DNA of 64,000 bases from the NCBI RefSeq assembly GCF_027580225.2, contig NC_073361.2, positions 34,590,501 through 34,654,500 on the forward strand, in the 5' to 3' direction. Positions 23,339 to 34,199 of this stretch are shown here, one piece after another. This DNA is from Misgurnus anguillicaudatus. Lineage: Eukaryota > Chordata > Actinopteri > Cypriniformes > Cobitidae. Each line of letters starts with the position of its first letter. Positions within the stretch are counted from its first letter, which is position 1. Made by a program: the position numbers and the translations under genes. Under the pieces are notes generated by a model that was not told the DNA's origin, searched no databases, and saw nothing but the letters and a program-made list of their open reading frames with translations.

Positions 23339-26300
23339 ATTAATGTTCAAATTGAAAACGAGTAAATATAACTAATTGATACTGAATTGAAGCATAAAAA
23401 CTCAAAAATTAAGTATAATAAACAAGTATAAATGTAAGTTAATTCAAATAAACAAAGTAAAGAGCAATAACCAATAATAAAACTAGGTAAAGATGGCATC
23501 AAAAACACAAATAAATGTAGATTAACTCGAATAACATAATAAAATGTGAACCACTAATATACTGAGTAAAGATTGCAACACAAATGAAAGTAAATTACTC
23601 CAAATAAAACAATTAAATGTAAATAACCAATAATAAACTAATTAAAGATTGCATATTACACGCATAAATGTAATTAATTCAAATAAAACTAGTAAATGGA
23701 AATAACCCATAATACAACTAAGTAAATCATCCATAATAATTCTTGATCACAATTTAAATTAATTTTTCCATCCTCATCAGAGGTGCTTGAATTCTCGTTT
23801 ACTATTTGTAAATTCATTACTGTCTTGTAACGTAATTCCTGATAACATTCTTGTTGATTTCAAGTAAATTTTTCCATCATATTTTAAATTTCATTTGGTT
23901 CTTTAACCAGACACCAATGCCTCATTTACCCACTAACCTCTAATTAAAATTGATTCAGTGTATGTTATCATGTATTTCTAATGGCTGCATCTAGTTGTTA
24001 TCCTAAGATATAAATTAATGCCTTATTTGTAAACTTAATAATCTACTTTTTGATTGTAGTACTGTACATAATTTATTTATTCTGTATTCTTATTCTGACA
24101 AAACTTTATTAAATTCCTTATTTAGCTTAATCCCATGCCTGAATCTAATTTGGTATCCATTTGGTTGATCAACAGAATCTACATATAATTGATGATTAAT
24201 TGTTGTGTTCATCCTTTTATAAGGATTCTAAATACCCTTCTTTTGTAGTGATTTCTTGTCTCCATCATATTTAAGTACTTTTTCTCTCCCTCCTAATGAG
24301 GTCAAGCATTTTCTTTTTCTATAAATTCAAAATAATTCTCCAATCGATATGATTGGATCTTCAAATATCTTCAATGTATATGTTTCTCTGATTTGATTAT
24401 ATTATTCTTCTAATAGCATTTCTCTTCTCACTTTTACACCTTAAGTTATATGTTTTGATGTCTTCATAATAGATCTAGAGGTTTTTTAGTTGATTCATTC
24501 AAAATTCCTGTTATAAAACATTTCCTATTTAATTTCCTTAAGTCTATAATTCCATAAGGCTTATATTTTCTTGATTGTAATCTTACTGTACCATTCAGAA
24601 TTTTACTGTACCATTCTGAAATATCTATCATTCCTTTTTTATTTTTAGTGTTATTTACTACCATTGACACAAATTTCCAAATTGTGGCCTATAAGATGTA
24701 TTTTTAAACTCAGAATTTCCCAAAAGACCTAAATATTATCCAGATAAGTTGACCTTAAACTTTTTCTCGTAACCCATAAGAATTCTTGTTGAATTTATCA
24801 CCCTATTTATGTGGACTTTAAATTGTTATTACCTTATTAAAAGCTGGTTTAGTTTAAAGCATAAAAAGCAACTTTGTGAGCATATTTCCTTAACTTTAAA
24901 TATTCTCCATTTGTATCATTGTTATCTTTGGGATGTTTCCCATAAAATGTCCACCTTAAGTTCTCTGTTTAATGTCTCTATGTTTTCAGTCTTTCTTTCA
25001 GATTCTGTTCCTTTGAATTTATTGCAGATCTTTCACTGGGCCTTGTTTAAGGCAAAAGTCCATCGCCATGAAGTTTAATTGACTGTAGCAATGCAAATCT
25101 TCTGTAGTAATCAGCTTCATTTTTTAATTGACTGTAGCAATGCAAATGTTCTGTAGTAATCAGTTTCGTTTTTTTTTTTTAATTCAATTTCTTTTGACAA
25201 TTTCTCTTTTTCACTTTTTCCTCTCGGTGTTCAAAACTTTGCTCTCCATCCGTCGGTATACTTGAATTGCTTTAACTTTGATTTGGTTTTGATGTTTCTT
25301 CTTTCATATCATTGGCATTCTTTCTCCTTCTCTCCTTCCTACGAGCTCTGCTACATTGACTGCTCCTCCCACTTGGACATTCTGGAGCTGGTCTCATCTT
25401 GTCTCCCCCAGTTAGGCGCCCTGTGGCCGTGTTTGGCCTCCTCCGACCTCTCGAACCTCAGATAAGCTAGATCATCTCGCACAAGGAGTCATGTTTCTCA
25501 TCTCCTCCTCCACTCCTTTCAGCTTTTTCTGTACACAAATAACTCAATACATAGACAATTAGTTTGTTCATATAACACTTAATTCCAGATGTTTTTACAA
25601 TACGCATAGGTCTATCGGCGAATATTTCATGCAGTGTTAAAGGTGTACGTTTGTTAGTTTAGGTAAAACATAAGTTCTGTTATGATTAGTATTTTCACAC
25701 ATTTTGTTAAGTATGGCTTTGATGATTATTCCTTTTCTATACCTTTTTATCCACCATCCTTTGTGATTATAGATGATAGTCAAATTTTTCTTCTCTCTTA
25801 TCCGTCACTTCAATTTTTCCCTTCTTATCTCAACTCAAAATCTTTATTCTTCTCATGAATCAAATAATTCATTTTCATTCCACTTATTCACCCCATGTAC
25901 ATCTATGATAATAATATTTATGACTGAGATTTCTCACTTCTTATACAATCTAAAAAGATCTCCTGACACTCTGAGGCCCTTTTTAGCTTCCCCATCTGTT
26001 TGCCCATGCTGGCAAATGAACTGTTCTCCTGTGTCCCTATAACTCAATAACAACCAATCATTTTATCAACTTTTTAGCATTAATCAACCAAATTAACTTT
26101 CCGCATGTTGTAATAGTAGTTCATCCATTCTAAACCTGTATAATATTTTCCCTTATAATTAAATACGTAAATGCAAGTATCTACTTCTTATGCAAATCCT
26201 AATTCACAGTAAAAATGTTTATCAAATGGAGAAACACTTGTAACCAAAGTATGTAATTTTTTGGATCATCAATCTTTTCTTGTCATTAATTGCTCTTAAA

Positions 26301-27380
26301 TCGTGACTAGATACAATTTAGATTTATTTCCTTAAATTGTATGTTTGTTACAATAATTAGTTATTTCTTTTTTCTATTCTCACAGCTTTTTCTTGTTTAC
26401 CTATTATAGTATCCTATGGTGTTTTTTTTTCAATTTATTTCTTTTATCTATTTTATTTTCCTTTCTGCCATAGCTGTTCGATGCCATTTATATTTGCTTT
26501 TTAGCTTAGTACCATCATTGGAGTTCTAACTTCCTCTGTAGAATACCAAATTCAAACCCCCCAATTTTCATTATGCATTTCTTCCTGTCAGATTAATAGG
26601 AGTCTGATTTGATTTCAGAAAAGGTAGTTACACCTAACAGCATAAGTTCTTGATCAGCCTTTACATTTGTCTAGCTGATTTTCACCTAAAGATTGTATGT
26701 GTCCCTACAGTTATAAAGTCCTTTGCTAAACATTGAACGGCTGTTTCACTCTTTCCCCTCTTTCACTCAAAGGCTCGTATGAAAATGAAAAAGTATAGTC
26801 CAGTTTTTCTCTTGTCTCCAAGAACAATATTGTCTTTGTGGGTCTCTTTCTGGATTCCACTCAGTCTTTTTTTTTCCGTGCAGTGCCCCCTTCACTGCTT
26901 GAGATCAGTTATAGTCCCATTCTTGTAGGATGTGTTCTCAGTCCAGTTTATGAGTTCTCCTGTCTTTGCAACTCCAACACTTTGATGTCACACAGTTTTT
27001 GCCATTGTCTTTTCATCGCCAGCTTTTATTCACTTTCTTGAATGTCAAAGGATCAGAATGATCAGCCCACAAGGTTTTAGCTTGACCCATGCAAAATATT
27101 GCCTTTTGATTTAAAATAAAATTTATTTTGTGACCACCTTCCATCATCAGACGAAGACTCCTCTCCATTTTGTAATAATTTATCTTTGTATAATTTATCT
27201 GTGTCATTCACCTTTTAATAATTTTCCTGTCCTTTTTATTTTTCTCTTTATTTCCACCTTTAATAACTTGGTCTCTACTTTTTTCTCTAATTTGTTGTTT
27301 TTTCTTTTCAAGGCTTTACTTCTGTCTTCCTGCTAGATTTTAATCTCACAATTCCCTTGAGCTATGGCTTTCCTTTTCCC

Positions 27381-27384
27381 TTTC

Positions 27385-27435
<51 letters not shown>
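27381..27435. repeat. (CT)n microsatellite
   Basis: This is an almost uninterrupted CT dinucleotide run of about 55 bp inside element C. On the minus strand it is a GA-rich tract. Confidence 0.95.
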
Positions 27436-27440
<5 letters not shown>

Positions 27441-29239
27441 CCTTTGAGCATTTCTTTGTCTGTTAATTATCTCCTCTTATCTTTCATTAGTTTATATTTT
27501 TATTTAGTTGTACTTCTCCTCACACAATGCCACATCAAATGTTTCCTCATTTGAACATCCAATTATTCTATTTTCTAATTCTCCACACAACAGTTGTTTA
27601 ATCCTTATTTTTCCATTAATGTGACTGCCATAATCTTTCCTTTGCAATATAACACACCTTATATTTTATAGTTATTTCTCATTTAACCACTTCACAAACT
27701 TATTGTTTTTATTTATCCAATTTATATATTCTCCAAATAATTACTTAGATTTCCAATGTGTCTTTAAAATAAAATTTCCTTTATAATATTTTGTAGTGTT
27801 TCGTCAAATAGAATCAATACCTTCACCAACATCTGTCCTTTTTTGGACTAGCAATCTTTTCCTATTGAGCACATTTTTTTTATTTTAATCAATCATTTAA
27901 ACGAATTATTTAATTTCTAGAATTAGCTGTATATTTCACTGTAATAACTAAAATATTTTTTTTTTTTTTTTTTTGACTACAATACCTCAGAACCACAATG
28001 TCTTCAACTCTAATCTTTAATACCCAGCATTTATAACTGCCTCTTATCCATAATCATATTCTTAGTCTTATTCACATACTTTCAAACTTTATCCCCTTTT
28101 TTATAGTTTTGAACAATCTTCACTCTTGTAACACAACACCTCTCTGTGGCCTCTACAGAGCAACAGAAGAAAGACACACCCACTGCTCACTCAGCCCCCA
28201 CTCTTTCCATCTCATACATTCACACACAGACTCTTTATCACAGACACATTGCATTCTCACACAAATAAAATAAAACAACTCTATCTAGACTACCTGGCCA
28301 AATTCATCTTTCCACTACACTTCAGTCGACATGGAAAAGATTCACTTACACAATTTACCAATCCGACATGACAAATAAAACAAAAACAATATCTCTCATC
28401 AGCCCGGGCCTTCCAAAACAACAAAACAAATAACACATAGACCGTACCTGACCTGCAGGACTTTAATAACTCTTCTCTCCGAACCCCAACGTGTCTGCCC
28501 CGACACGGTAACACTCAGGTTCGCGAAACTTCTTAGGCATTTTCTCAACTTAACATTAAATCTTTATCCAAGCCACTCAACGACAAAAATAAAACAATAA
28601 AACTCATTCACACAACAAACCATCATCTGTCCTAGCACACATTCCTTTTGAAAATGAAACCCTTTATTCTTATAATTTAATCTCGTAATCTTTAATTTCC
28701 CCTTTTTATTCTTAAATTTGGAAGAGCATTTGTGATTTGACCACCACGAGCCATCTCAGGTGAACAATACAATCTTTAAACAAGCAAAACTGCTCATCTC
28801 TGTAGGTGGCCACCTGATTGCATTGTCCATTGAGAAAGCCAGCTGTGGTCTCAGGTTCTGTGCTCCTTTTGATGTCCCATCTGGTGTCAATTGTTTTTAC
28901 CAAACCTTACATTTCAAATGTATGTTTGATAACTTATAAACCAAATTGTTAACCCAACCATTTTTCAGTTATAACCCATTAGCATTTATTTCTTTATTTA
29001 TTTATTTTTTAGGGCTCATTCTTCCACACTCTAACACAGTAACCATCCCCCATACACTCAAAGGACAGCACTTACACCCCCCTTAACAGCCCACAGAGAG
29101 ACTGCCTAAGGGAAACTTTCTCCCGGCCTGCCAGATGCACGCTCACATTTATCTCACTATCAAACAAAATCTGCAGCTGCATACATACACACTCAAACAC
29201 AAATTATTAAACAAATAACCAATCGTTAATTCACATAAC

Positions 29240-29840
29240 GATTCAAACTTTTATCCGTTCTCTTAACTTAAACCTCTACGTCATCCTTTTCCCCGATAGA
29301 CGCAGCATATGCAACCTTGCATACAAACTCTTACGCGTTTTCTTAACTTAAACCTCTACGTCATCCTTTTCCCCGATAGACGCAGCATATGCAACCTTGC
29401 ATACAAACTCTTACGCGTTCTCTTTTACTTAAACCTCTACGTCATCCTTTTCCCCGATAGACGCAGCATATGCAACCTTGCATACAAAACTCTTACGCGT
29501 TCTCTTTTCCTTAAACCTCTACGTCATCATTTTCCCCGATAGACGCAGCATATGCAACCTTGCATACAAACTCTTACGCGTTCTCTTTTACTTAAACCTC
29601 TACGTCATCCTTTTCCCCGATAGACGCAGCATATGCAACCTTGCATACAAAACTCTTACGCGTTCTCTTTTCCTTAAACCTCTACGTCATCATTTTCCCC
29701 GATAGACGCAGCATATGCAACCTTGCATACAAACTCTTACGCGTTCTCTTAACTTAAACCTCTACGTCATCCTTTTCCCCGATAGACGCAGCATATGCAA
29801 CCTTGCATACAAAACTCTTACGCGTTCTCTTAACTTAAAA
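29240..29840. repeat. 80-82 bp tandem repeat, seven copies, in the leader of element C
   Basis: The phrase cctctacgtcatc begins at 29273, 29353, 29434, 29516, 29597, 29679 and 29759, with a partial unit after. Each unit also holds ccccgatagacgcagcatat and cttgcatacaaa phrases. The copies differ mainly in short insertions (aaactc/aaaactc, cttaac/cttttac). On the minus strand the array lies about 300-900 bp after the primer site, where an LTR element carries its untranslated leader. There are no unique spacers, so it is not a CRISPR array. Confidence 0.93.
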
Positions 29841-30115
29841 TCTGTTTCAATTTACCCTGATCATCAAAGCCAAAGCAAATTAATATAGATTCATGCATGC
29901 ATGCCTTAATTAGATTGTACCCTTGAAATCAAAACCCCGTTCACCTATATGGTTCTTAAATTTAGAAGAGCTTAAATTTCTCACCACCTGGAGCAAATTC
30001 TGGCAAACAACACAAACCTAATTTAATAAGCAACAAGTGCTTACCTTATGGCCATACGTTGTTTGTGTTGCTCGTCAGGTTCGCCCAGGTGGTGTGACTG
30101 TCCAGCTCTTTTCTA

Positions 30116-30133
30116 TCCCGGGTTTCGGCACCA
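30116..30133 (-). other. Element C primer binding site for tRNA-Phe
   Basis: Plus-strand tcccgggtttcggcacca lies two bases from the LTR. Its complement, tggtgccgaaacccggga, is an 18/18 match to the sequence that pairs with the 3' end of vertebrate tRNA-Phe including CCA. It is the strongest evidence for the minus orientation of element C. Confidence 0.85.
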
Positions 30134-30135
30134 AA

Positions 30136-30661
30136 TGTTGTGGTTTTCCTTTTCCTCAAATGAAACAATCTTCAGTCTTAGGTTCTGATTTCAAGAGTTA
30201 GACTTTTATTTTCCGGACAAAATAAGAAGCCGAGCCTGCCTGATGAAACCTCCCAGAACCAGCCTGGCCGGCCTGGGAGGGATCTCAAAACCAGTCTGAA
30301 CCTCTGAGCCAGGCTTGGTAAATATATATGGTCTTTGTCCCTCCCCTCCATATGCTTTAACAATATGTTTCTGTTCAGGCAAGACCCACATGACATTCCT
30401 CAGACCAGTGTCTTGTTCCCATGACCTATTTGCCCTTTGGCTGAAACCCTTTGTGCCTGTTCAGATGGCTCTTTAAACTACCATGAAACCTGATCACACA
30501 CAGCTGTTCTTAAATCCACACAGAGATAAACTCCTGACTCACATACAGCCTAACACATGACATAATGCATAACTTCATGGAAAACAAATTGCATGTGATT
30601 ATAATGGTAAACTCATATTCATCATATTCATGTAGATTGGGATTAAAATAAATCTTCTTCA
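30136..30661 (-). repeat. Element C 5' LTR (plus-strand right copy)
   Basis: This is a 526-bp copy of 22360-22885, with differences near 30197 (agagtt/agagat), in the aagaag/aataag phrase near 30225, and aaatctt/aaaactt near 30652. It is followed by the target duplication gcgg at 30662-30665. Confidence 0.88.
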
Positions 30662-31043
30662 GCGGCCAGACATAAAAATATTAGTTTACCCGGCAACCTC
30701 TGACTAAGATCAGAACTGGCAATTTTGTGTCCGTGAGATGTACGCAAACGGCCGGCGTATATCCTGTGCGATATCGGGTCCCTAATGAACGAATAATTAA
30801 GACTATGGGAATATATAAATAATCAAACATCTAAATTATGATAAACAGATAATTGGAATAATGCACAAAATTCTTAATATATTAAATTGGAGTCAGATTA
30901 TAATTTAAACACAGAGATCAAAGAAATTAATTTAATCATGATATGGAATTATTCTTCTAGAAGCGCTGAGGAAGGAACGAACACGAGTTCCCTTCACCCA
31001 CTCCACTTGCATCCGTCGTTGGGCTTGTGGGTGGTACCTTACA

Positions 31044-32290
31044 GTTTGCAGTCTCACTTTTGTCTTTTACGTCATCTGTGGTAGGCCTTGCATCCATGTG
31101 AGCTGACTTTGACCTCTGGCCTTTGCATTTTTACTTTGTGCTTGTGTCTTTTGCATGTGCCATTCACATTTAACACTCTCAGATGTTAAAGCCTGTGGGT
31201 TTGCAGTCTCACATTTGTCTTTTACATCATCTGTGGTAGGCCTTGCATCCATGTGAGCTGAATTTGACCACTGACCTTTGCATTGTAAGTATACAATTGT
31301 GTCTTTTGCATGTGCCATTCACATTTAACGCTCTCAGATGTTAAAGCATGTGTGTTTGCAGTCTCACTTTTGTCCTTTACACCATCTGTGGTAGGCCTTA
31401 CAAGCACAAAGTAAAAATGCAAAGGCCAGAGGTCAAAGTCAGCTCACATGGATGCAAGGCCTACCACAGATGGTGTAAAGGACAAATGTGAGACTGTAAA
31501 CCTGCATGCTTTAACATCTGAGAGTGTTAAATGTGGATGGCACATGCAAAACACACAAGCACAAAGTAAAAATGCAAAGGCCAGAGGTCAAAGTCAGCTC
31601 ACATGGATGCGTGTTTTGCATGTGCCATCCACATTTAACACTCTCAGATGTTAAAGCATGCAGGTTTACAGTCTCACATTTGTCTTTTACGTCATCTGTG
31701 GTAGGCCTTGCATCCAGGTGAGCTGAATTTGACCACTGACCTTTGCATTGTAAGTATACAATTGTGTCTTTTGCATGTGCCATTCACATTTAACACTCTC
31801 AGATGTTAATGCATGTGTGTTTGCATTCTTACTTTTGTATTTTACAGCATCGTTGGCAGGCCTGAATCCATGTTAACTGACTTTGACCTTTGACCTTTGC
31901 ATTGTACCTATGTGCTTGTGTCTTTTGCATGTGCCATCCACATTTAACACTCTCAGATGTGGATTTGCAGTCTCACAATGCAAAGGTCAGAGGTCAAAGT
32001 CAGCTCACCTGGATGCGGGGCCTACCACAGACGATGTAAAAAACAAGTGTAAGTATATAATTGTGTCTTTTGCATGTGCCATTCAAATTTAACACTCTCA
32101 GATGTTAAAGCCTGTGGGTTTGTAGTCTCATGCTTGTCTTTTACATCGTCTGTGGTAGGCCTGCATCCAGGTGAGCTTACTTTGACCTCTGGCCTTTGCA
32201 TTGTACCTATGTGCTTGTGTGTTTTGCAGGTTTTATTCACATTTAACACTTTCAGATGTTAATGCATGTGGGTTTGCAGTCTCACCTTTG
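31044..32290. repeat. TGACCT tandem array, right piece, with orientation switches
   Basis: Units of about 155 bp start with tttgcagtctcac at 31045, 31200 and 31355 in plus orientation. From about 31403 to 31612 the units are inverted (acaagcacaaagtaaaaatg, with agaggtcaaagtcagctcac). They return to plus at about 31613-31975, invert briefly at about 31976-32050, and are plus again to 32290. Each unit contains one or more TGACCT hexamers and a tttgcag or tttacag phrase. The small frames across this region are by-products of the repeat. Confidence 0.9.
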
Positions 32291-32512
32291 CCTTTCTCTT
32301 TTGTTTTCTTTACCAGACACCTAAATCTGAGTGCCCACTGTGCCACAAGCACATAGTTTACTGATGTCTTAATGCTGCTCCACAACTCTCCTATCACATG
32401 CAATTAAACTGATCTGTTTCTCTCTTGCTTTTCCAGTTGAGCGAAATGATGCCAATTGTGGACTCTGTGTTTATGCTGCATGAAGAATTCAGTTGCATAA
32501 CCAAATTTTCTT
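32291..32512 (+). pseudogene. Internally deleted copy of gene A
   Basis: Three consecutive pieces match the downstream gene almost base for base: 32291-32357 to 32717-32783 (acceptor and start of the zinc-finger exon), 32357-32453 to 33176-33272 (intron end and start of the Ser/Pro exon), and 32453-32512 to 33799-33858 (last intron). Intron sequence is retained, so it is a DNA-level copy with two internal deletions and not a processed pseudogene. The junctions share only tttac-type or single-base microhomology. It sits between two array segments, so an array-plus-gene unit was probably duplicated before deletion. Confidence 0.9.
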
Positions 32513-32742
32513 TTGGTTTGCAGTCTCACCTTTGTATTTTACAGCATCAGTGGCAGGCCTGCATCCAGGTGAGCTTACTTTGACCTCTGGCCTTTGCATT
32601 GTAACTATGTGCTTGTGAGCTGAATTTCACCTTTTAGCTGTGCATTTTTAAGGCAGACGCATCTACACTGTCCTTGTACTGCTTTTACATGCTCAATTGA
32701 CAATGTCAAGTGATTTCCTTTCTCTTTTGTTTTCTTTACCAG
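32513..32742. other. Single array unit and upstream sequence of gene A
   Basis: About one TGACCT-array unit in plus orientation (gcagtctcacctttgtattt, then actttgacctctggcc) runs to about 32620. It is followed by about 100 bp of unrecognised sequence and the polypyrimidine tract and AG acceptor (32741-32742) of the first visible exon of gene A. No convincing upstream exon or promoter was found. Confidence 0.6.
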
Positions 32743-33937
32743 ACACCTAAATCTGAGTGCCCACTGTGCCACAAGCACATAGTAAATTTCAAGCAGCACC
32801 TGCAGGTGACACATTATATTAAAAACCTGGAGGAGCGCCAGTTGTGGCAAAAGTTGGCAAGGGGCAGGGTTGTCCTTGGTGGACAAACCTGCCCCTTGTG
32901 CAACCACTTTTATAAGTGTTTCGAAGCCCATCTAATGAAACGCCACGAAGATATGTCCGTAAGTAATTTGTGTTAGACATTTAATTAATTATTTGTGCTC
33001 AATGAAACTGTTACTCAACAAGGTTATTTTTCAGAGCGATGAGAAGAACAAAATTATCAAGCAGAAGAAGTGGGAGGTCACCATGAGGGCCTTGGCGGAG
33101 CTGGCATCCAGCAAACCTGCCATCCCCTTGGTGACCTTGGTGGAGCTGCAGGAAAGTGGAAGTAGGTCCTAGTTTTTTACTGATGTCTTAATGCTGCTCC
33201 ACAACTCTCCTATCACATGCAATTAAACTGATCTGTTTCTCTCTTGCTTTTCCAGTTGAGCGAAATGATGCCTCCGCTGCCTCCGCTGCCTCCACCACTC
33301 CATCTCCCCCTCCATGTGAAATCCCTGCCACGCCTAATGTCACCTCCCCACCTGCCACCTTTTCCCTCAGCCCCACAATCACCTCCCCACCTGCCAACTT
33401 TTCCCTCAGCCCCACAGTCACCTCCCCACCTGCCACCTTTTCCCTCAGCCCCACTGTCACCTCCCCCCCTGCCACCTCAACTAGCCCTGATTTCCCCATG
33501 TCTTTCTCCCCCTTCTCTGAATTCCTTCCCACCTTCTCGCCTCCTCCTCCAACCCCCCCCCCCCCCCTTTAACCCAGACTCTATCAACTTGTCACCATGT
33601 GACTATTATATGGAAAGAACCCCCTCCCCTATAACAAGGGAGGGAGGCTGAACTAATCGAGGAGCTGTTGGGTAAGTCTTACGTGACAAGTGTAATCTTA
33701 GTGAGGGTACAATGTTCCAAAAATTAAACCATTGCTTTGTTTTATTGAAGGAATCCCTTGTGATGTGGGGAAGATTGAGGAGCAACCACGTAGGTGTTCA
33801 ATTGTGGACTCTGTGTTTATGCTGCATGAAGAATTCAGTTGCATAACCAAATTTTCTTCTTCCTTTCAGAACAAGACATGGCGACAGAAATTGAGAAAAC
33901 TTTAGGTTTTAGTTTTTTAGCAGATCTCGAATTTTAA
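32743..33937 (+). pseudogene. Gene A: zinc-finger protein, five exons, frame broken in exon 3
   Basis: Exons by GT..AG signals are 32743-32958, 33035-33161, 33256-33671, 33751-33789 and 33870-33937. Exon 1 encodes two zinc fingers: CPLCHKHIV..HLQVTH, and CPLCNHFYKCFEAHLMKRH, with NLEERQLWQKLARGRV between. Exon 2 gives LAELASSKPAIPLVTLVEL. Exon 3 is Ser/Pro/Thr-rich with a 39-bp unit repeated about 3.5 times (TSPPATFSLSP). Exons 4-5 end in LGFSFLADLEF and a stop. Phases agree across all junctions, but exon 3 loses frame around a run of 15 C at about 33553-33567 and has stops before its donor. It may be a pseudogene or hold a homopolymer error. The fingers and the AELASSKPAIP block are homologous to gene C at 60.5 kb. 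No initiator ATG was found. Confidence 0.75.
33341..33470. repeat. 39-bp coding minisatellite in exon 3 of gene A
   Basis: The unit cacctgccaccttttccctc plus agccccacagtcacctcccc recurs about 3.5 times with few changes. It encodes a 13-residue TSPPATFSLSPTV-type repeat in the frame that is open from the exon start. Confidence 0.85.
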
Positions 33938-34190
33938 TTTAATTATTTTTTTTTAATCTGTGTTTTTTGATTGTAAATAGTTTTTAATATTGTTATGTTC
34001 TTATTTTTATGTTCTTGTTTTATTAATTATTCATTCTTGTTTTAGTGTTAATCTTAATTAAATTTTGTAAATAGTTTTTATATTGTAATAATTTTTATAA
34101 TCAAATTAAATAAAATGAAATTTTATCAAATGGAATTTTTTTTAAACAAATAAATAAATAAGAGAGTTATTTTTGAAAGTCTTGTCTCAT
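33938..34190. other. Gene A 3' flank, AT-rich
   Basis: The gene A stop is followed by T-rich sequence. A candidate poly(A) signal aataaa lies near 34108 and another near 34150. Nothing else was recognised. Confidence 0.5.
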
Positions 34191-34199
34191 TCATAGAAC

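Larger units (their letters stand above)
22886..30115 (-). other. Element C interior: AT-rich, non-coding, with decayed traces
   Basis: No frame exceeds about 90 codons. Plus-strand features are two 60-bp units at 23219-23338, two 49-bp units at 25075-25172, a (CT)n run at 27381-27435, a T-run near 27955-27974 and the 80-bp array at 29240-29840. On the minus strand at about 26274-26306 a short DLRAIND string resembles a conserved reverse-transcriptase phrase of retroviral type, but stops surround it on both sides. That single string is weak support for decayed pol. Nothing else was recognised. Confidence 0.5.
22360..30661 (-). mobile_element. Element C: 8.3-kb minus-strand LTR element with tRNA-Phe primer site, decayed
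   Basis: Two 526-bp LTRs (22360-22885 and 30136-30661) differ at about three positions. On the plus strand they read tgttgtgg to cttcttca, so on the minus strand they run from TGAAGAAG to CCACAACA. A 4-bp duplication gcgg lies at 22356-22359 and 30662-30665, and the empty site is at about 10390 in the other LTR of X. The primer site at 30116-30133 sets the orientation. The 7.25-kb interior has no long frame. Very similar LTRs around a dead interior suggest mobilisation in trans, or recent insertion of an already gutted copy. The size and primer are compatible with an endogenous-retrovirus-like origin, but this is unproven. Confidence 0.88.
3635..31043 (+). mobile_element. Element X: LTR retrotransposon with tRNA-Trp primer site, carrying four nested insertions
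   Basis: Two LTR copies begin tgtaggacagg and end ggtaccttaca. They flank a primer binding site (15354-15371) and a polypurine tract (20244-20254). The 4-bp sequence gttt lies directly left (3631-3634) and right (31044-31047). Joining the flanks restores the array consensus tgtgtttgcagtctcac, so the insertion site is resolved to the base. Without nested insertions each LTR is about 1.49 kb and the internal region about 4.9 kb. The two LTRs differ at only a few positions by eye, so X is young and its nested insertions are younger. The internal region shows no gag or pol frame, so X looks non-autonomous or gutted. Confidence 0.9.
20255..31043 (+). repeat. Element X 3' LTR, interrupted twice
   Basis: The LTR consists of 20255-20455, 21452-22359 and 30666-31043, about 1.49 kb when joined. 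It is interrupted by a hAT-type element and by element C. The uninterrupted counterparts of both sites are in the 5' LTR near 3833 and 10385. LTR ends and length agree with the 5' copy. Confidence 0.9.

Noticed and set aside
27955..27974. T-run as a LINE or SINE poly(A) tail on the minus strand
   Set aside because: No flanking target duplication or element body was recognised next to it.
29309..29705. Repeated small frames in the 80-bp array, and a possible CRISPR array
   Set aside because: The frames follow the repeat unit. There are no unique spacers between repeats, and the context is an LTR element in a eukaryotic genome.
33244..33651. Proline-rich 135-codon single-exon gene
   Set aside because: It is in a different frame from the splice-consistent exons of gene A. 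The proline richness comes from the C-rich minisatellite.
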